Of a stretch of 9,660 nt of DNA, positions 1-4,281 are shown piece by piece (position 1 is the first letter of the stretch; the number at the start of each line of letters is the position of its first letter). A program made the position numbers and the translations under genes. The stretch covers positions 1 through 9,660 of the forward strand of contig JAISAN010000071.1 in NCBI GenBank assembly GCA_031266635.1. Direction: 5' to 3'. This DNA is from Treponema sp. Its GTDB lineage: Bacteria; Spirochaetota; Spirochaetia; Treponematales; Breznakiellaceae. The notes under the pieces were generated by a model. That model did no database searches. It saw only the letters and a program-made list of their open reading frames with translations, and was not told the DNA's origin.

Positions 1-150
1 CCTTTTTTTACCAGAAAAAGTACGGGAACGGGAATAGGGCTGAGTATATGCAAGCGTTTTGTTGAGGCTGCCGGGGGCGTTATTTCCCTGGAAAACCGGG
101 AAGAAGGCGGCGTGGCGGCAACGATTGTTCTGCCGAAACGAGGGGGGTAG
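1..150 (+). CDS. Sensor histidine kinase, C-terminal end (partial)
   Basis: The first frame is open from the window edge to a TAG at 148-150 and gives 49 residues. It contains the sequence STGTGIGLSICKRFVEAAGG, which is the G2 box (GTGIGLSICK) of the HATPase_c ATP-binding domain, followed by the usual closing beta strands (GGVISLENREEGGVAATIVLP). In this family the domain binds ATP and phosphorylates a conserved histidine, which then passes the phosphate to a response regulator. The start and the sensor part lie outside the window. A response regulator gene follows on the same strand 134 bp downstream, so the two are probably a cognate pair. The short tail after the last strand (LPKRGG) suggests that no receiver domain is fused behind it. 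Confidence 0.88.
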   Translation, partial: PFFTRKSTGTGIGLSICKRFVEAAGGVISLENREEGGVAATIVLPKRGG

Positions 151-180
151 CGGAGGACCCGCGGGCGGGGCCGGAGCGTA

Positions 181-237
181 GGGGGGCCGGACAGGGGCTG
201 CCGCTTTCCGCGGCCCCCATACGGTAACAGGCCCCCC
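181..237 (+). other. Nested palindromes between kinase and regulator
   Basis: GGGGGGCC at 181-188 is the exact complement of GGCCCCCC at 230-237. Inside this pair, 194-217 can form a second stem (GGGGC and CCGC against GCGGCCCC, with a small bulge). No T-run follows, so it does not look like an ordinary intrinsic terminator. It lies in the 134-bp gap between the kinase stop and the regulator start and could adjust expression of the regulator relative to the kinase, or stabilise the mRNA. The function is inferred. Confidence 0.4.
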
Positions 238-284
238 GCCTGGATAGCTGAAAATTCCGCTATTTTGAATTTACGGAGTATACC

Positions 285-1688
285 ATGCGCGTTTTGATTG
301 TCGATGACGAGGGGCATATCCGGGAATCTCTTGGCAAATACCTTGCCCTGGAGAAGATAGATACCAGGGGTTTTGAGACTGCGGAGGAAGCACGGGAGAG
401 TCTTGGGCAGGAGGTTTTCGACGCGGCGGTGCTGGACCTGCGCCTGCCCGGTATGAGCGGCCAGGAACTGCTGGTGTGGATGCGGCAGCAGGGGCTTACT
501 ACGCCGGTGATTATGATTTCGGCCCACGGCCAGATTGCCGACGCGGTGCAGGCCCTTAAAACCGGCGCCCAGGATTACCTGGTGAAACCCTTTGACCCCG
601 CGGAACTGGTGATCAGGCTCCGTTCCCTGGTGGAGAACCGCCGGCGGGAAAACCGTATCGAGACGGAGGAGAGGCGGCGCGGACAGGAAGGCGGCCTTAT
701 CGGGGAATCGGGGGCGATGCGGGAGCTTGGCGAGCGGATACGGAAGATCGCCGCCTCCGAGGTGACGGTGCTTATCACCGGGGAATCGGGCAGCGGGAAG
801 GAAGCGGTAGCCCGGGAAATCCACCGCCGGGGGGAACACCGCGACGAACCTTTTGCCGCCGTGAATATCGGGGGTATCCACGAAGGGCTTATGGAAAGCG
901 AGCTTTTCGGCCATGAGAAGGGGGCTTTTACCGGCGCGGCAGGGCGCAGGCTGGGGCTGTTCGAAATCGCGGGCAGGGGGACTATCTTCCTTGACGAAAT
1001 CGGCGAGATGCCCCAGGCCTTGCAGGTAAAGCTGCTACGGGTACTCCAGGAACGGAAAATCAGGCGGCTTGGGGGGACCGGCGATATCCCGGTCAACGCC
1101 CGGATTATTTCCGCCACCAACCGGGACCTGGAAACTATGGTAAAAAACGGCGGTTTCCGGGAGGATCTTTACTTCCGGCTTAATGTTTTCAGGCTTATTG
1201 TCCCACCTCTCAGGGACAGGCAGGAGGATATCCCCCCGCTTGCGGAACACCTGCTCCGCGCCCTCGGTTCCCGCATGGGGCTTGCGCCCCGGACACTGAG
1301 CGGAGAAGCGCTGGAAAAACTTTTGGGTTATCCGTTCCCCGGCAATGTGCGGGAACTGGAAAATATCCTGGAACGGGCGCTTATCTACGGCGAGGGGAAC
1401 GTGATCGGGGCCGGGGATATTGAGCTTCACAGGACGGCAGGTTTTGGCGGGCCTGAATCGCCTGAGTCTGGACCGCCAGATACGGGCCGGGTTTTTGGCG
1501 GCGGCCGCCTTTCCGGAGAGACCGCCGGCGCTCCCCGGCCGCTTGAAAGCTGGGAAAAAGAAGCCATACTGGAGGCGCTTGAACGCTGCAACGGGAACCG
1601 TACCAGAGCGGCCAAAGAACTGGGCATAACGCGAAAGACCCTGCTCAACAAAGTCAAGGCATACGGGATAATGATTAAAAAAACGTAA
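285..1688 (+). CDS. NtrC-family sigma-54-dependent response regulator
   Basis: The 467-residue protein has the full NtrC layout. An N-terminal receiver domain (about 1-115) carries acidic residues D7/D8, the phospho-acceptor D51 in VLDLRLPGMSG, S79 and K101 in LVKPF. A sigma-54 AAA+ domain (about 136-375) has the Walker A motif GESGSGKE (166-173), the GAFTGA loop that touches sigma-54 (213-218), and a Walker B region GTIFLDEIGEMP (232-243). R308DR is typical of the arginine-finger region. A Fis-type helix-turn-helix closes the protein (about 424-463: RAAKELGITRKTLLNKVKAYG). When phosphorylated, this family oligomerises and uses ATP to open sigma-54 promoters. A Gly/Pro-rich linker (about 385-420) sits before the DNA-binding part. 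The ATG follows a GGAG Shine-Dalgarno sequence. The upstream gene is a histidine kinase, its likely partner. The target genes are not visible; no clear -24/-12 promoter was found in the intergenic regions here. Confidence 0.95.
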   Translation: MRVLIVDDEGHIRESLGKYLALEKIDTRGFETAEEARESLGQEVFDAAVLDLRLPGMSGQELLVWMRQQGLTTPVIMISAHGQIADAVQALKTGAQDYLVKPFDPAELVIRLRSLVENRRRENRIETEERRRGQEGGLIGESGAMRELGERIRKIAASEVTVLITGESGSGKEAVAREIHRRGEHRDEPFAAVNIGGIHEGLMESELFGHEKGAFTGAAGRRLGLFEIAGRGTIFLDEIGEMPQALQVKLLRVLQERKIRRLGGTGDIPVNARIISATNRDLETMVKNGGFREDLYFRLNVFRLIVPPLRDRQEDIPPLAEHLLRALGSRMGLAPRTLSGEALEKLLGYPFPGNVRELENILERALIYGEGNVIGAGDIELHRTAGFGGPESPESGPPDTGRVFGGGRLSGETAGAPRPLESWEKEAILEALERCNGNRTRAAKELGITRKTLLNKVKAYGIMIKKT

Positions 1689-1724
1689 CTACTCAGTCTG
1701 TATCTGTCAATAATTGCCGAGCGG

Positions 1725-1742
1725 AGGGGGTCAGGCCCCTTC
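1725..1742. repeat. Short palindrome after the regulator gene
   Basis: AGGGG and CCCCT flank the six-base loop GTCAGG, and G-T and G-C pairs extend the stem outward. It is the first of three adjacent palindromes in the gap. The GGGGTCAGG-CCCC form resembles short palindromic repeats scattered in many bacterial genomes. Whether it belongs to such a family cannot be judged from one copy. Confidence 0.35.
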
Positions 1743-1758
1743 GTTCAACCGGATATGG

Positions 1759-1783
1759 CAAAAAGTCTTGTCAAGACTTTTTG
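1759..1783. terminator. Probable bidirectional intrinsic terminator
   Basis: An 11-bp perfect inverted repeat (CAAAAAGTCTT and AAGACTTTTTG) flanks the three-base loop GTC. On either strand the hairpin has an A-run before it and a T-run in the distal arm, as in a two-way rho-independent terminator, although its core is not GC-rich. It lies 71 bp after the regulator stop and would end the kinase-regulator transcript before the transporter gene. Confidence 0.5.
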
Positions 1784-1789
1784 TGGAGT

Positions 1790-1805
1790 GGGGGCTTTAG
1801 CCCCC
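1790..1805. repeat. CTTTAG-core palindrome, copy A
   Basis: GGGGGC and GCCCCC form a six-base stem around a TTTA loop. Two more palindromes with the same C-TTTA-G centre but different arms lie at 4189-4208 and 6765-6778. All three are in intergenic DNA upstream of a transcription unit. Confidence 0.5.
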
Positions 1806-1831
1806 CGACTGAATAATTATAAAAACCGGAA

Positions 1832-1860
1832 TAGACCCTCAGGCCGTCTCCTGGTATGCT
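1832..1860 (+). promoter_or_regulatory. Possible sigma-70-type promoter of the ZIP gene
   Basis: TAGACC (1832-1837) and TATGCT (1855-1860) are spaced by 17 bases, and the second is preceded by TGG as in an extended -10 element. Each hexamer matches consensus at four of six positions. Transcription would start near 1867, after the ATG at 1856 but before the ATG at 1895, which supports the later start. The call rests on motif reading only. Confidence 0.3.
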
Positions 1861-1883
1861 AATACCGGTACTTTCCGACAACC

Positions 1884-1890
1884 GGGGGGA
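1884..1890 (+). promoter_or_regulatory. Ribosome-binding site deciding the ZIP gene start
   Basis: GGGGGGA lies four bases before the ATG at 1895. The earlier in-frame ATG at 1856 has no purine-rich stretch at a suitable distance, so the later one is preferred. Confidence 0.6.
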
Positions 1891-1894
1891 ATAT

Positions 1895-2695
1895 ATGGGC
1901 ACCATAGACGGATGGGTTTGGATACTGGGCGGGACCGGGTTTATTTTCCTGATGACCAGCCTGGGATCTTCAATGGTTTTCTTTTTCCGCAAAACCGCGG
2001 GCGAAAATATGCAGAAGGTTTTCCTCGGCTTCGCGGCGGGCGTGATGATCGCGGCTTCCATGTGGGGGCTGCTTGTCCCCGCGATAGATCAGGCCGAAGC
2101 CAGGGGGCAGCCGGGCTGGATTCCTGCAGCAGGCGGGTTTATCCTGGGCATACTGTTTCTGTACGCCCTTGACCGGCTTATCCCCCATCTGCACCCTTCT
2201 TCCAATGTTACGGAAGGCATCCCCTCGCGGGCCAGGCGCACTACTTTGCTTGTTTGGGCCGTTACCCTGCACAATATCCCCGAGGGAATGGCTGTCGGCC
2301 TCTCCTTTGCCCTGGCCGTGCAGAGTCCCGAAAACTTCGGCCTGTACGCTTCAGCGATAGCCCTTGCCCTGGGGATCGGGATACAGAATTTCCCCGAAGG
2401 CGCGGCCATATCCATCCCTTTAAGGCAGGAGGGGGTACCCACAGGGAAGGCTTTTCTAATGGGCTGTTTTTCCGGCGCTGTCGAGCCGGTTTTCGGCATT
2501 ATAACAGTATTTCTGGCCGCGCTGATCGCGCCCTACATGCCCTGGCTTCTGGCTTTTGCCGCGGGCGCAATGATGTATGTGGTAGTGGAAGAACTTATCC
2601 CCGAGGCAAACCTGGGAAGCCACTCCAATATAGGGACTATGGGCGTCATGGCGGGCTTCCTGCTTATGATGATCCTCGATGTAGCGCTGGGGTAG
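1895..2695 (+). CDS. ZIP/GufA-family divalent metal transporter
   Basis: The 266-residue protein, numbered from the ATG at 1895, is a hydrophobic membrane protein with about seven to eight membrane segments. It carries the two ZIP signature motifs of the metal path: HNIPEGMAVG (126-135) in one helix and QNFPEGAAIS (164-173) in the next. EELIPE (232-237) and H243 in the C-terminal part are also typical. The family moves Zn, Fe or other divalent metals into the cytoplasm down a gradient; the actual metal cannot be told from sequence. A histidine-containing loop (RLIPHLHPSSN, about 94-104) sits between helices before the first signature, where many ZIP proteins bind metal. Length fits bacterial GufA/ZupT-type members. 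The frame is also open from an ATG at 1856 (279 residues), but that start lacks a ribosome-binding site and overlaps the likely promoter. No partner gene is adjacent. Confidence 0.9.
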   Translation: MGTIDGWVWILGGTGFIFLMTSLGSSMVFFFRKTAGENMQKVFLGFAAGVMIAASMWGLLVPAIDQAEARGQPGWIPAAGGFILGILFLYALDRLIPHLHPSSNVTEGIPSRARRTTLLVWAVTLHNIPEGMAVGLSFALAVQSPENFGLYASAIALALGIGIQNFPEGAAISIPLRQEGVPTGKAFLMGCFSGAVEPVFGIITVFLAALIAPYMPWLLAFAAGAMMYVVVEELIPEANLGSHSNIGTMGVMAGFLLMMILDVALG

Positions 2696-2738
2696 CAGGG
2701 CGGTTGCATTTATTTTTTTTTCAGTCATTTTTTGCGCA

Positions 2739-2763
2739 TTTTTTGCGGTTTCACCGCAAAAAA
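2739..2763. repeat. 11-bp perfect inverted repeat after the ZIP gene
   Basis: TTTTTTGCGGT and ACCGCAAAAAA flank the loop TTC. The T-run precedes and the A-run follows the GC stem on both strands, the reverse of a normal intrinsic terminator. A role in ending the ZIP transcript or the opposing tRNA transcript is therefore uncertain. A separate T-run lies at about 2712-2721. Confidence 0.55.
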
Positions 2764-2992
2764 CCGGGCTATCCGGGGCTCCGCGTGTCCGCCATAGCGG
2801 CCTCGCTCCGGCCCCGGCGCTTTGCGCCATGGCCGCTTCGCGCCCCTCCTATCCCTTGCGCCCCAAGGGGTTTTCCGCCCTTTGGGCGGCACCATTTCCC
2901 TCAACGAAAGTAAATGCAGGAGACTTGGCTGGGATAGCGGCAGCCACCGACAAAACACGCCGCACGGCTTTTACCAAACCGCGCCATTACTA
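2764..2992. other. Gene-free, palindrome-rich spacer
   Basis: No coding region is supported here; open frames in this stretch show no family features. It is packed with short stem-loops: CCGC-CATA-GCGG (2789-2800), GGCC-N7-GGCC (2799-2813), GGCGC-TTT-GCGCC (2816-2828) and CCGCCC-TTT-GGGCGG (2875-2889). It lies downstream of the last tRNA gene on the minus strand and after the convergent transporter gene. It may be a structured trailer of the tRNA transcript or an interspersed repeat. Confidence 0.5.
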
Positions 2993-3079
2993 CGGAGAGA
3001 GAGGGATTTGAACCCTCGGTACCCTTCCGGGTACACACGACTTCCAATCGTGCACCTTCGGCCGCTCGGTCATCTCTCC
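2993..3079 (-). tRNA. tRNA-Ser(GGA)
   Basis: On the minus strand the acceptor arms GGAGAGA (3073-3079) and TCTCTCC (2994-3000) pair fully. The anticodon arm has the loop with GGA (stem around GATTGGAAGTC), read as serine UCC/UCU. A long variable arm (TACCC...GGGTA) marks a class II tRNA-Ser. The T-arm contains GGGTTCAAATCCC. The discriminator is G and CCA is not encoded. It is the last gene of the minus-strand cluster. Confidence 0.95.
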
Positions 3080-3098
3080 AAAATACATACAAGATGCG

Positions 3099-3117
3099 GG
3101 GTTTGCGGAGCAAACCC
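3099..3117 (-). repeat. GGGTTTGC hairpin, copy 1
   Basis: GGGTTTGC and GCAAACCC flank a three-base GGA loop. It sits beside the tRNA-Ser 3'-tail fragment at 3126-3143, as the other copies sit beside intact tRNA-Ser 3' ends. Related hairpins lie at 3273-3293, 3700-3720 and 4068-4090. Confidence 0.7.
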
Positions 3118-3125
3118 ACTCGATA

Positions 3126-3258
3126 CGGAGCAGGGGGGATTCGGGGTTCCGCCGTCAACATACTGTTTCCGGCTCCACCCCCGCCTGCGCCTCCTGTCGC
3201 GCACTTCCTGTGCGCTTTCCCTCCCCTTGGTCGGCGGAGGCTCCGGTTCGAATCCCCC
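3126..3258 (-). repeat. 133-bp tRNA-Ser-associated repeat, copy 1
   Basis: This copy and the one at 3552-3684 have the same length and differ at only about five positions by hand alignment. One end (3126-3143) equals the 3' tail of the serine tRNA genes (acceptor arm plus half of the T-arm). The other end (GGTTCGAATCCCCC on the plus strand, 3245-3258) looks like a T-arm in the opposite orientation. Together these give inverted ends GGGGGATTCG / CGAATCCCCC. Inside is a hairpin with stem GCGCAC/GTGCGC and a five-base loop. It lies between tRNA-Ser(CGA) and tRNA-Ser(GGA). Open frames across it are by-products of the repeat. Confidence 0.8.
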
Positions 3259-3272
3259 GATCAACGGAATGT

Positions 3273-3293
3273 GGGGTTTGCGGAGCAAACCCC
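3273..3293 (-). repeat. GGGTTTGC hairpin, copy 2
   Basis: Nine-base arms GGGGTTTGC and GCAAACCCC pair perfectly around loop GGA. It begins eight bases past the 3' end of tRNA-Ser(CGA) in the direction of transcription. There is no T-run after it, so it looks more like a processing or stability element than a classical terminator. Confidence 0.7.
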
Positions 3294-3300
3294 ATTGGTA

Positions 3301-3387
3301 CGGAGCAGGGGGGATTCGAACCCCCGGAACCCTTGCGAGTTCAACGGTTTTCGAAACCGTCTCCTTCAACCACTCGGACACCGCTCC
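3301..3387 (-). tRNA. tRNA-Ser(CGA)
   Basis: Minus-strand acceptor arms GGAGCGG (3381-3387) and CTGCTCC (3302-3308) pair with one G-T. The anticodon arm is ACGGT-TTCGAAA-ACCGT, giving anticodon CGA, which reads serine UCG. A long variable arm (class II) and the T-arm GGGGGTTCGAATCCCCC are present. Discriminator G; no encoded CCA. Fourth gene in the cluster. Confidence 0.95.
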
Positions 3388-3461
3388 ATCGCATTCAATG
3401 TCTTCCTTTTGGTACAACATAAATTAAAAGGCCCGGACCGCCACAGCCCGGAACCAGTTTA

Positions 3462-3535
3462 TGAGGCTGACACGATTCGAACGTGCGACCTGCAGATCCG
3501 CAATCTGCTGCTCTATCCAACTGAGCTACAACCTC
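3462..3535 (-). tRNA. tRNA-Arg(GCG)
   Basis: Minus-strand acceptor arms GAGGTTG (3529-3535) and CAGCCTC (3463-3469) pair fully with one G-T. The D-arm is GCTC-AGTTGGATA-GAGC and carries A after GG (A20), a known arginine identity base. The anticodon arm GCAGA-TTGCGGA-TCTGC gives anticodon GCG (arginine CGC/CGU). Variable loop is short (class I). T-arm is GCACG-TTCGAAT-CGTGT, discriminator A, no encoded CCA. Bacteria usually read these codons with an ACG anticodon modified to inosine, so GCG is unusual. It sits inside a cluster of serine tRNAs. Confidence 0.92.
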
Positions 3536-3551
3536 ATTAGTCGATCATCAT

Positions 3552-3684
3552 CGGAGCAGGGGGGATTCGGGGTTCCGCCGTCAACATCCTGTTTCCGGCT
3601 CCACCCCCGCCTACGCCTCCTGTCGCGTACTTCCTGTGCGCTTTCCCTCCCTTTGGTCGGCGGCGGCTCCGGTTCGAATCCCCC
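3552..3684 (-). repeat. 133-bp tRNA-Ser-associated repeat, copy 2
   Basis: Nearly identical to the copy at 3126-3258. The internal hairpin here is GCGTAC/GTGCGC on the plus strand, with one mismatch. The end at 3552-3569 equals a tRNA-Ser 3' tail and abuts the 5' flank of tRNA-Arg(GCG). It lies between tRNA-Ser(GCU) and tRNA-Arg. Confidence 0.8.
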
Positions 3685-3699
3685 AATCAAATGGGATGG

Positions 3700-3720
3700 G
3701 GAGTTTGCGAAGCAAACTCC
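3700..3720 (-). repeat. GGGTTTGC hairpin, copy 3
   Basis: Arms GGAGTTTGC and GCAAACTCC pair perfectly around loop GAA. Relative to copy 2, a G-C pair has become A-T with both bases changed, so pairing is kept. It starts eight bases after the 3' end of tRNA-Ser(GCU). Confidence 0.7.
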
Positions 3721-3727
3721 ATTAACA

Positions 3728-3815
3728 CGGAGCAGGGGGGATTCGAACCCCCGGTACCCTTTAGGGGCACAACTCCTTAGCAGGGAGCCACCTTCGGCCT
3801 CTCGGTCACCGCTCC
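3728..3815 (-). tRNA. tRNA-Ser(GCU)
   Basis: Minus-strand acceptor arms GGAGCGG (3809-3815) and CTGCTCC pair as in the other Ser genes. The anticodon arm GCTCC-CTGCTAA-GGAGT gives anticodon GCU, which reads serine AGC/AGU. Long variable arm; T-arm GGGGGTTCGAATCCCCC; discriminator G; no encoded CCA. Second gene in transcription order. Confidence 0.95.
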
Positions 3816-3883
3816 AAAATTTATCATACCGGCGGGGGAATCCGCCTTCTGCCCGCGAAATTCCGGGCTGTTCCCGCGTCCTG

Positions 3884-3919
3884 CCGCCGTCAACGTCTTG
3901 TTTCCGGCTCCACCCCTGG
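3884..3919 (-). repeat. Displaced fragment of the 133-bp repeat
   Basis: On the plus strand this stretch (CCGCCGTCAACGTCTTGTTT, then CCGGCTCCACCCC) matches positions about 3150-3182 of copy 1 and 3577-3609 of copy 2. Here it lies outside the third copy, next to its tRNA-tail end, instead of inside. This points to a rearrangement or a nested insertion. Confidence 0.6.
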
Positions 3920-3922
3920 CGA

Positions 3923-4054
3923 CGGAGCAGGGGGGATCGCCCTCCGGTCGCGTGCTTCCTGCCCGCTCCCTCCAGGCCGCCTCCGCACCCTGTCGGCGCC
4001 GTCCTGGCGCCTTTTCCTCCCCTTGGTCGGCGGGTCCTCCGGTCCGAATCCCCC
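3923..4054 (-). repeat. tRNA-Ser-associated repeat, diverged copy 3
   Basis: It keeps the tRNA-Ser 3'-tail end (CGGAGCAGGGGGGAT at 3923), the opposite T-arm-like end (GGTCCGAATCCCCC, 4041-4054) and near-equal length. The middle is diverged. Its internal hairpin is GGCGCC/GGCGCC with loop GTCCT, in the same aligned place as GCGCAC/GTGCGC with loop TTCCT in copy 1, so four of six pairs differ but all still pair. It lies between tRNA-Ser(UGA) and tRNA-Ser(GCU). Confidence 0.7.
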
Positions 4055-4067
4055 AATTAAACGGGAT

Positions 4068-4090
4068 GGGGGTTTGCTCCGCAAAGCCCC
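4068..4090 (-). repeat. GGGTTTGC hairpin, copy 4
   Basis: GGGG-TTTGC and GCAAA-CCCC pair with one central G-G mismatch around loop TCC, which is the complement of the GGA loop of copies 1 and 2. It begins six bases past the 3' end of tRNA-Ser(UGA). Confidence 0.6.
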
Positions 4091-4096
4091 TGGCAA

Positions 4097-4181
4097 CGGA
4101 GCAGGGGGGATTCGAACCCCCGGTGCCTTGCGGCACAACGGTTTTCAAGACCGCCTCCTTCAACCACTCGGACACCGCTCC
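4097..4181 (-). tRNA. tRNA-Ser(UGA)
   Basis: Minus-strand acceptor arms GGAGCGG (4175-4181) and CTGCTCC pair. The anticodon arm GCGGT-CTTGAAA-ACCGT gives anticodon UGA, which reads serine UCA and, by wobble, other UCN codons. Long variable arm (TGCC...GGCA), T-arm GGGGGTTCGAATCCCCC, discriminator G, no encoded CCA. It is the first gene of the cluster, seven bases after a strong leader hairpin and close to a good promoter. Confidence 0.95.
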
Positions 4182-4188
4182 AAAGGCC

Positions 4189-4208
4189 GCGCCGCCTTTA
4201 GGCGGCGC
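4189..4208 (-). repeat. CTTTAG-core palindrome, copy C, in the tRNA leader
   Basis: GCGCCGCC and GGCGGCGC form an eight-base perfect stem around TTTA (TAAA on the transcribed strand). It lies between the likely promoter and the first tRNA and would form a strong hairpin just before the 5' end of tRNA-Ser(UGA), where RNase P must cut. It shares its centre with the palindromes at 1790-1805 and 6765-6778. Confidence 0.55.
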
Positions 4209-4228
4209 TGACTCAAAGGTAGTATTAA

Positions 4229-4258
4229 ACAATAGCGGAATTGGGAGGATAAAGTCAA
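4229..4258 (-). promoter_or_regulatory. Likely sigma-70-type promoter of the tRNA cluster
   Basis: On the minus strand TTGACT (4253-4258) and TATTGT (4229-4234) are spaced by 18 bases; five and four of six positions match the consensus. Transcription would start near 4222, about 40 bases before tRNA-Ser(UGA). The site lies just downstream of the transketolase stop, and no terminator is visible between them, so some read-through from the metabolic operon is possible. Confidence 0.5.
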
Positions 4259-4281
4259 GGGGCGGTTTGCGGACGCGGGAA

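Noticed and set aside
1856..1894. Earlier ATG for the ZIP transporter
   Set aside because: It has no Shine-Dalgarno sequence, overlaps a likely -10 element, and adds 13 polar residues not expected before the first membrane segment; the ATG at 1895 has GGGGGGA upstream.
3070..3420. Minus-strand open frame of 116 codons over tRNA-Ser(CGA) and the repeat
   Set aside because: Its translation (…VRIPPAP…) is the usual by-product of reading serine tRNA genes as protein, and its GFEPEPPPTKGRESAQEV part is only the 133-bp repeat translated.
3526..4056. Minus-strand open frame of 176 codons across repeat copies 2 and 3
   Set aside because: It spans tRNA-Ser(GCU) and two repeats. Similar peptides appear because the DNA repeats, with no start context or known domain.
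3099..4181. CRISPR array
   Set aside because: Repeats are about 133 bp and 20 bp hairpins spaced by tRNA genes, without regular short repeats, unique spacers or cas genes.
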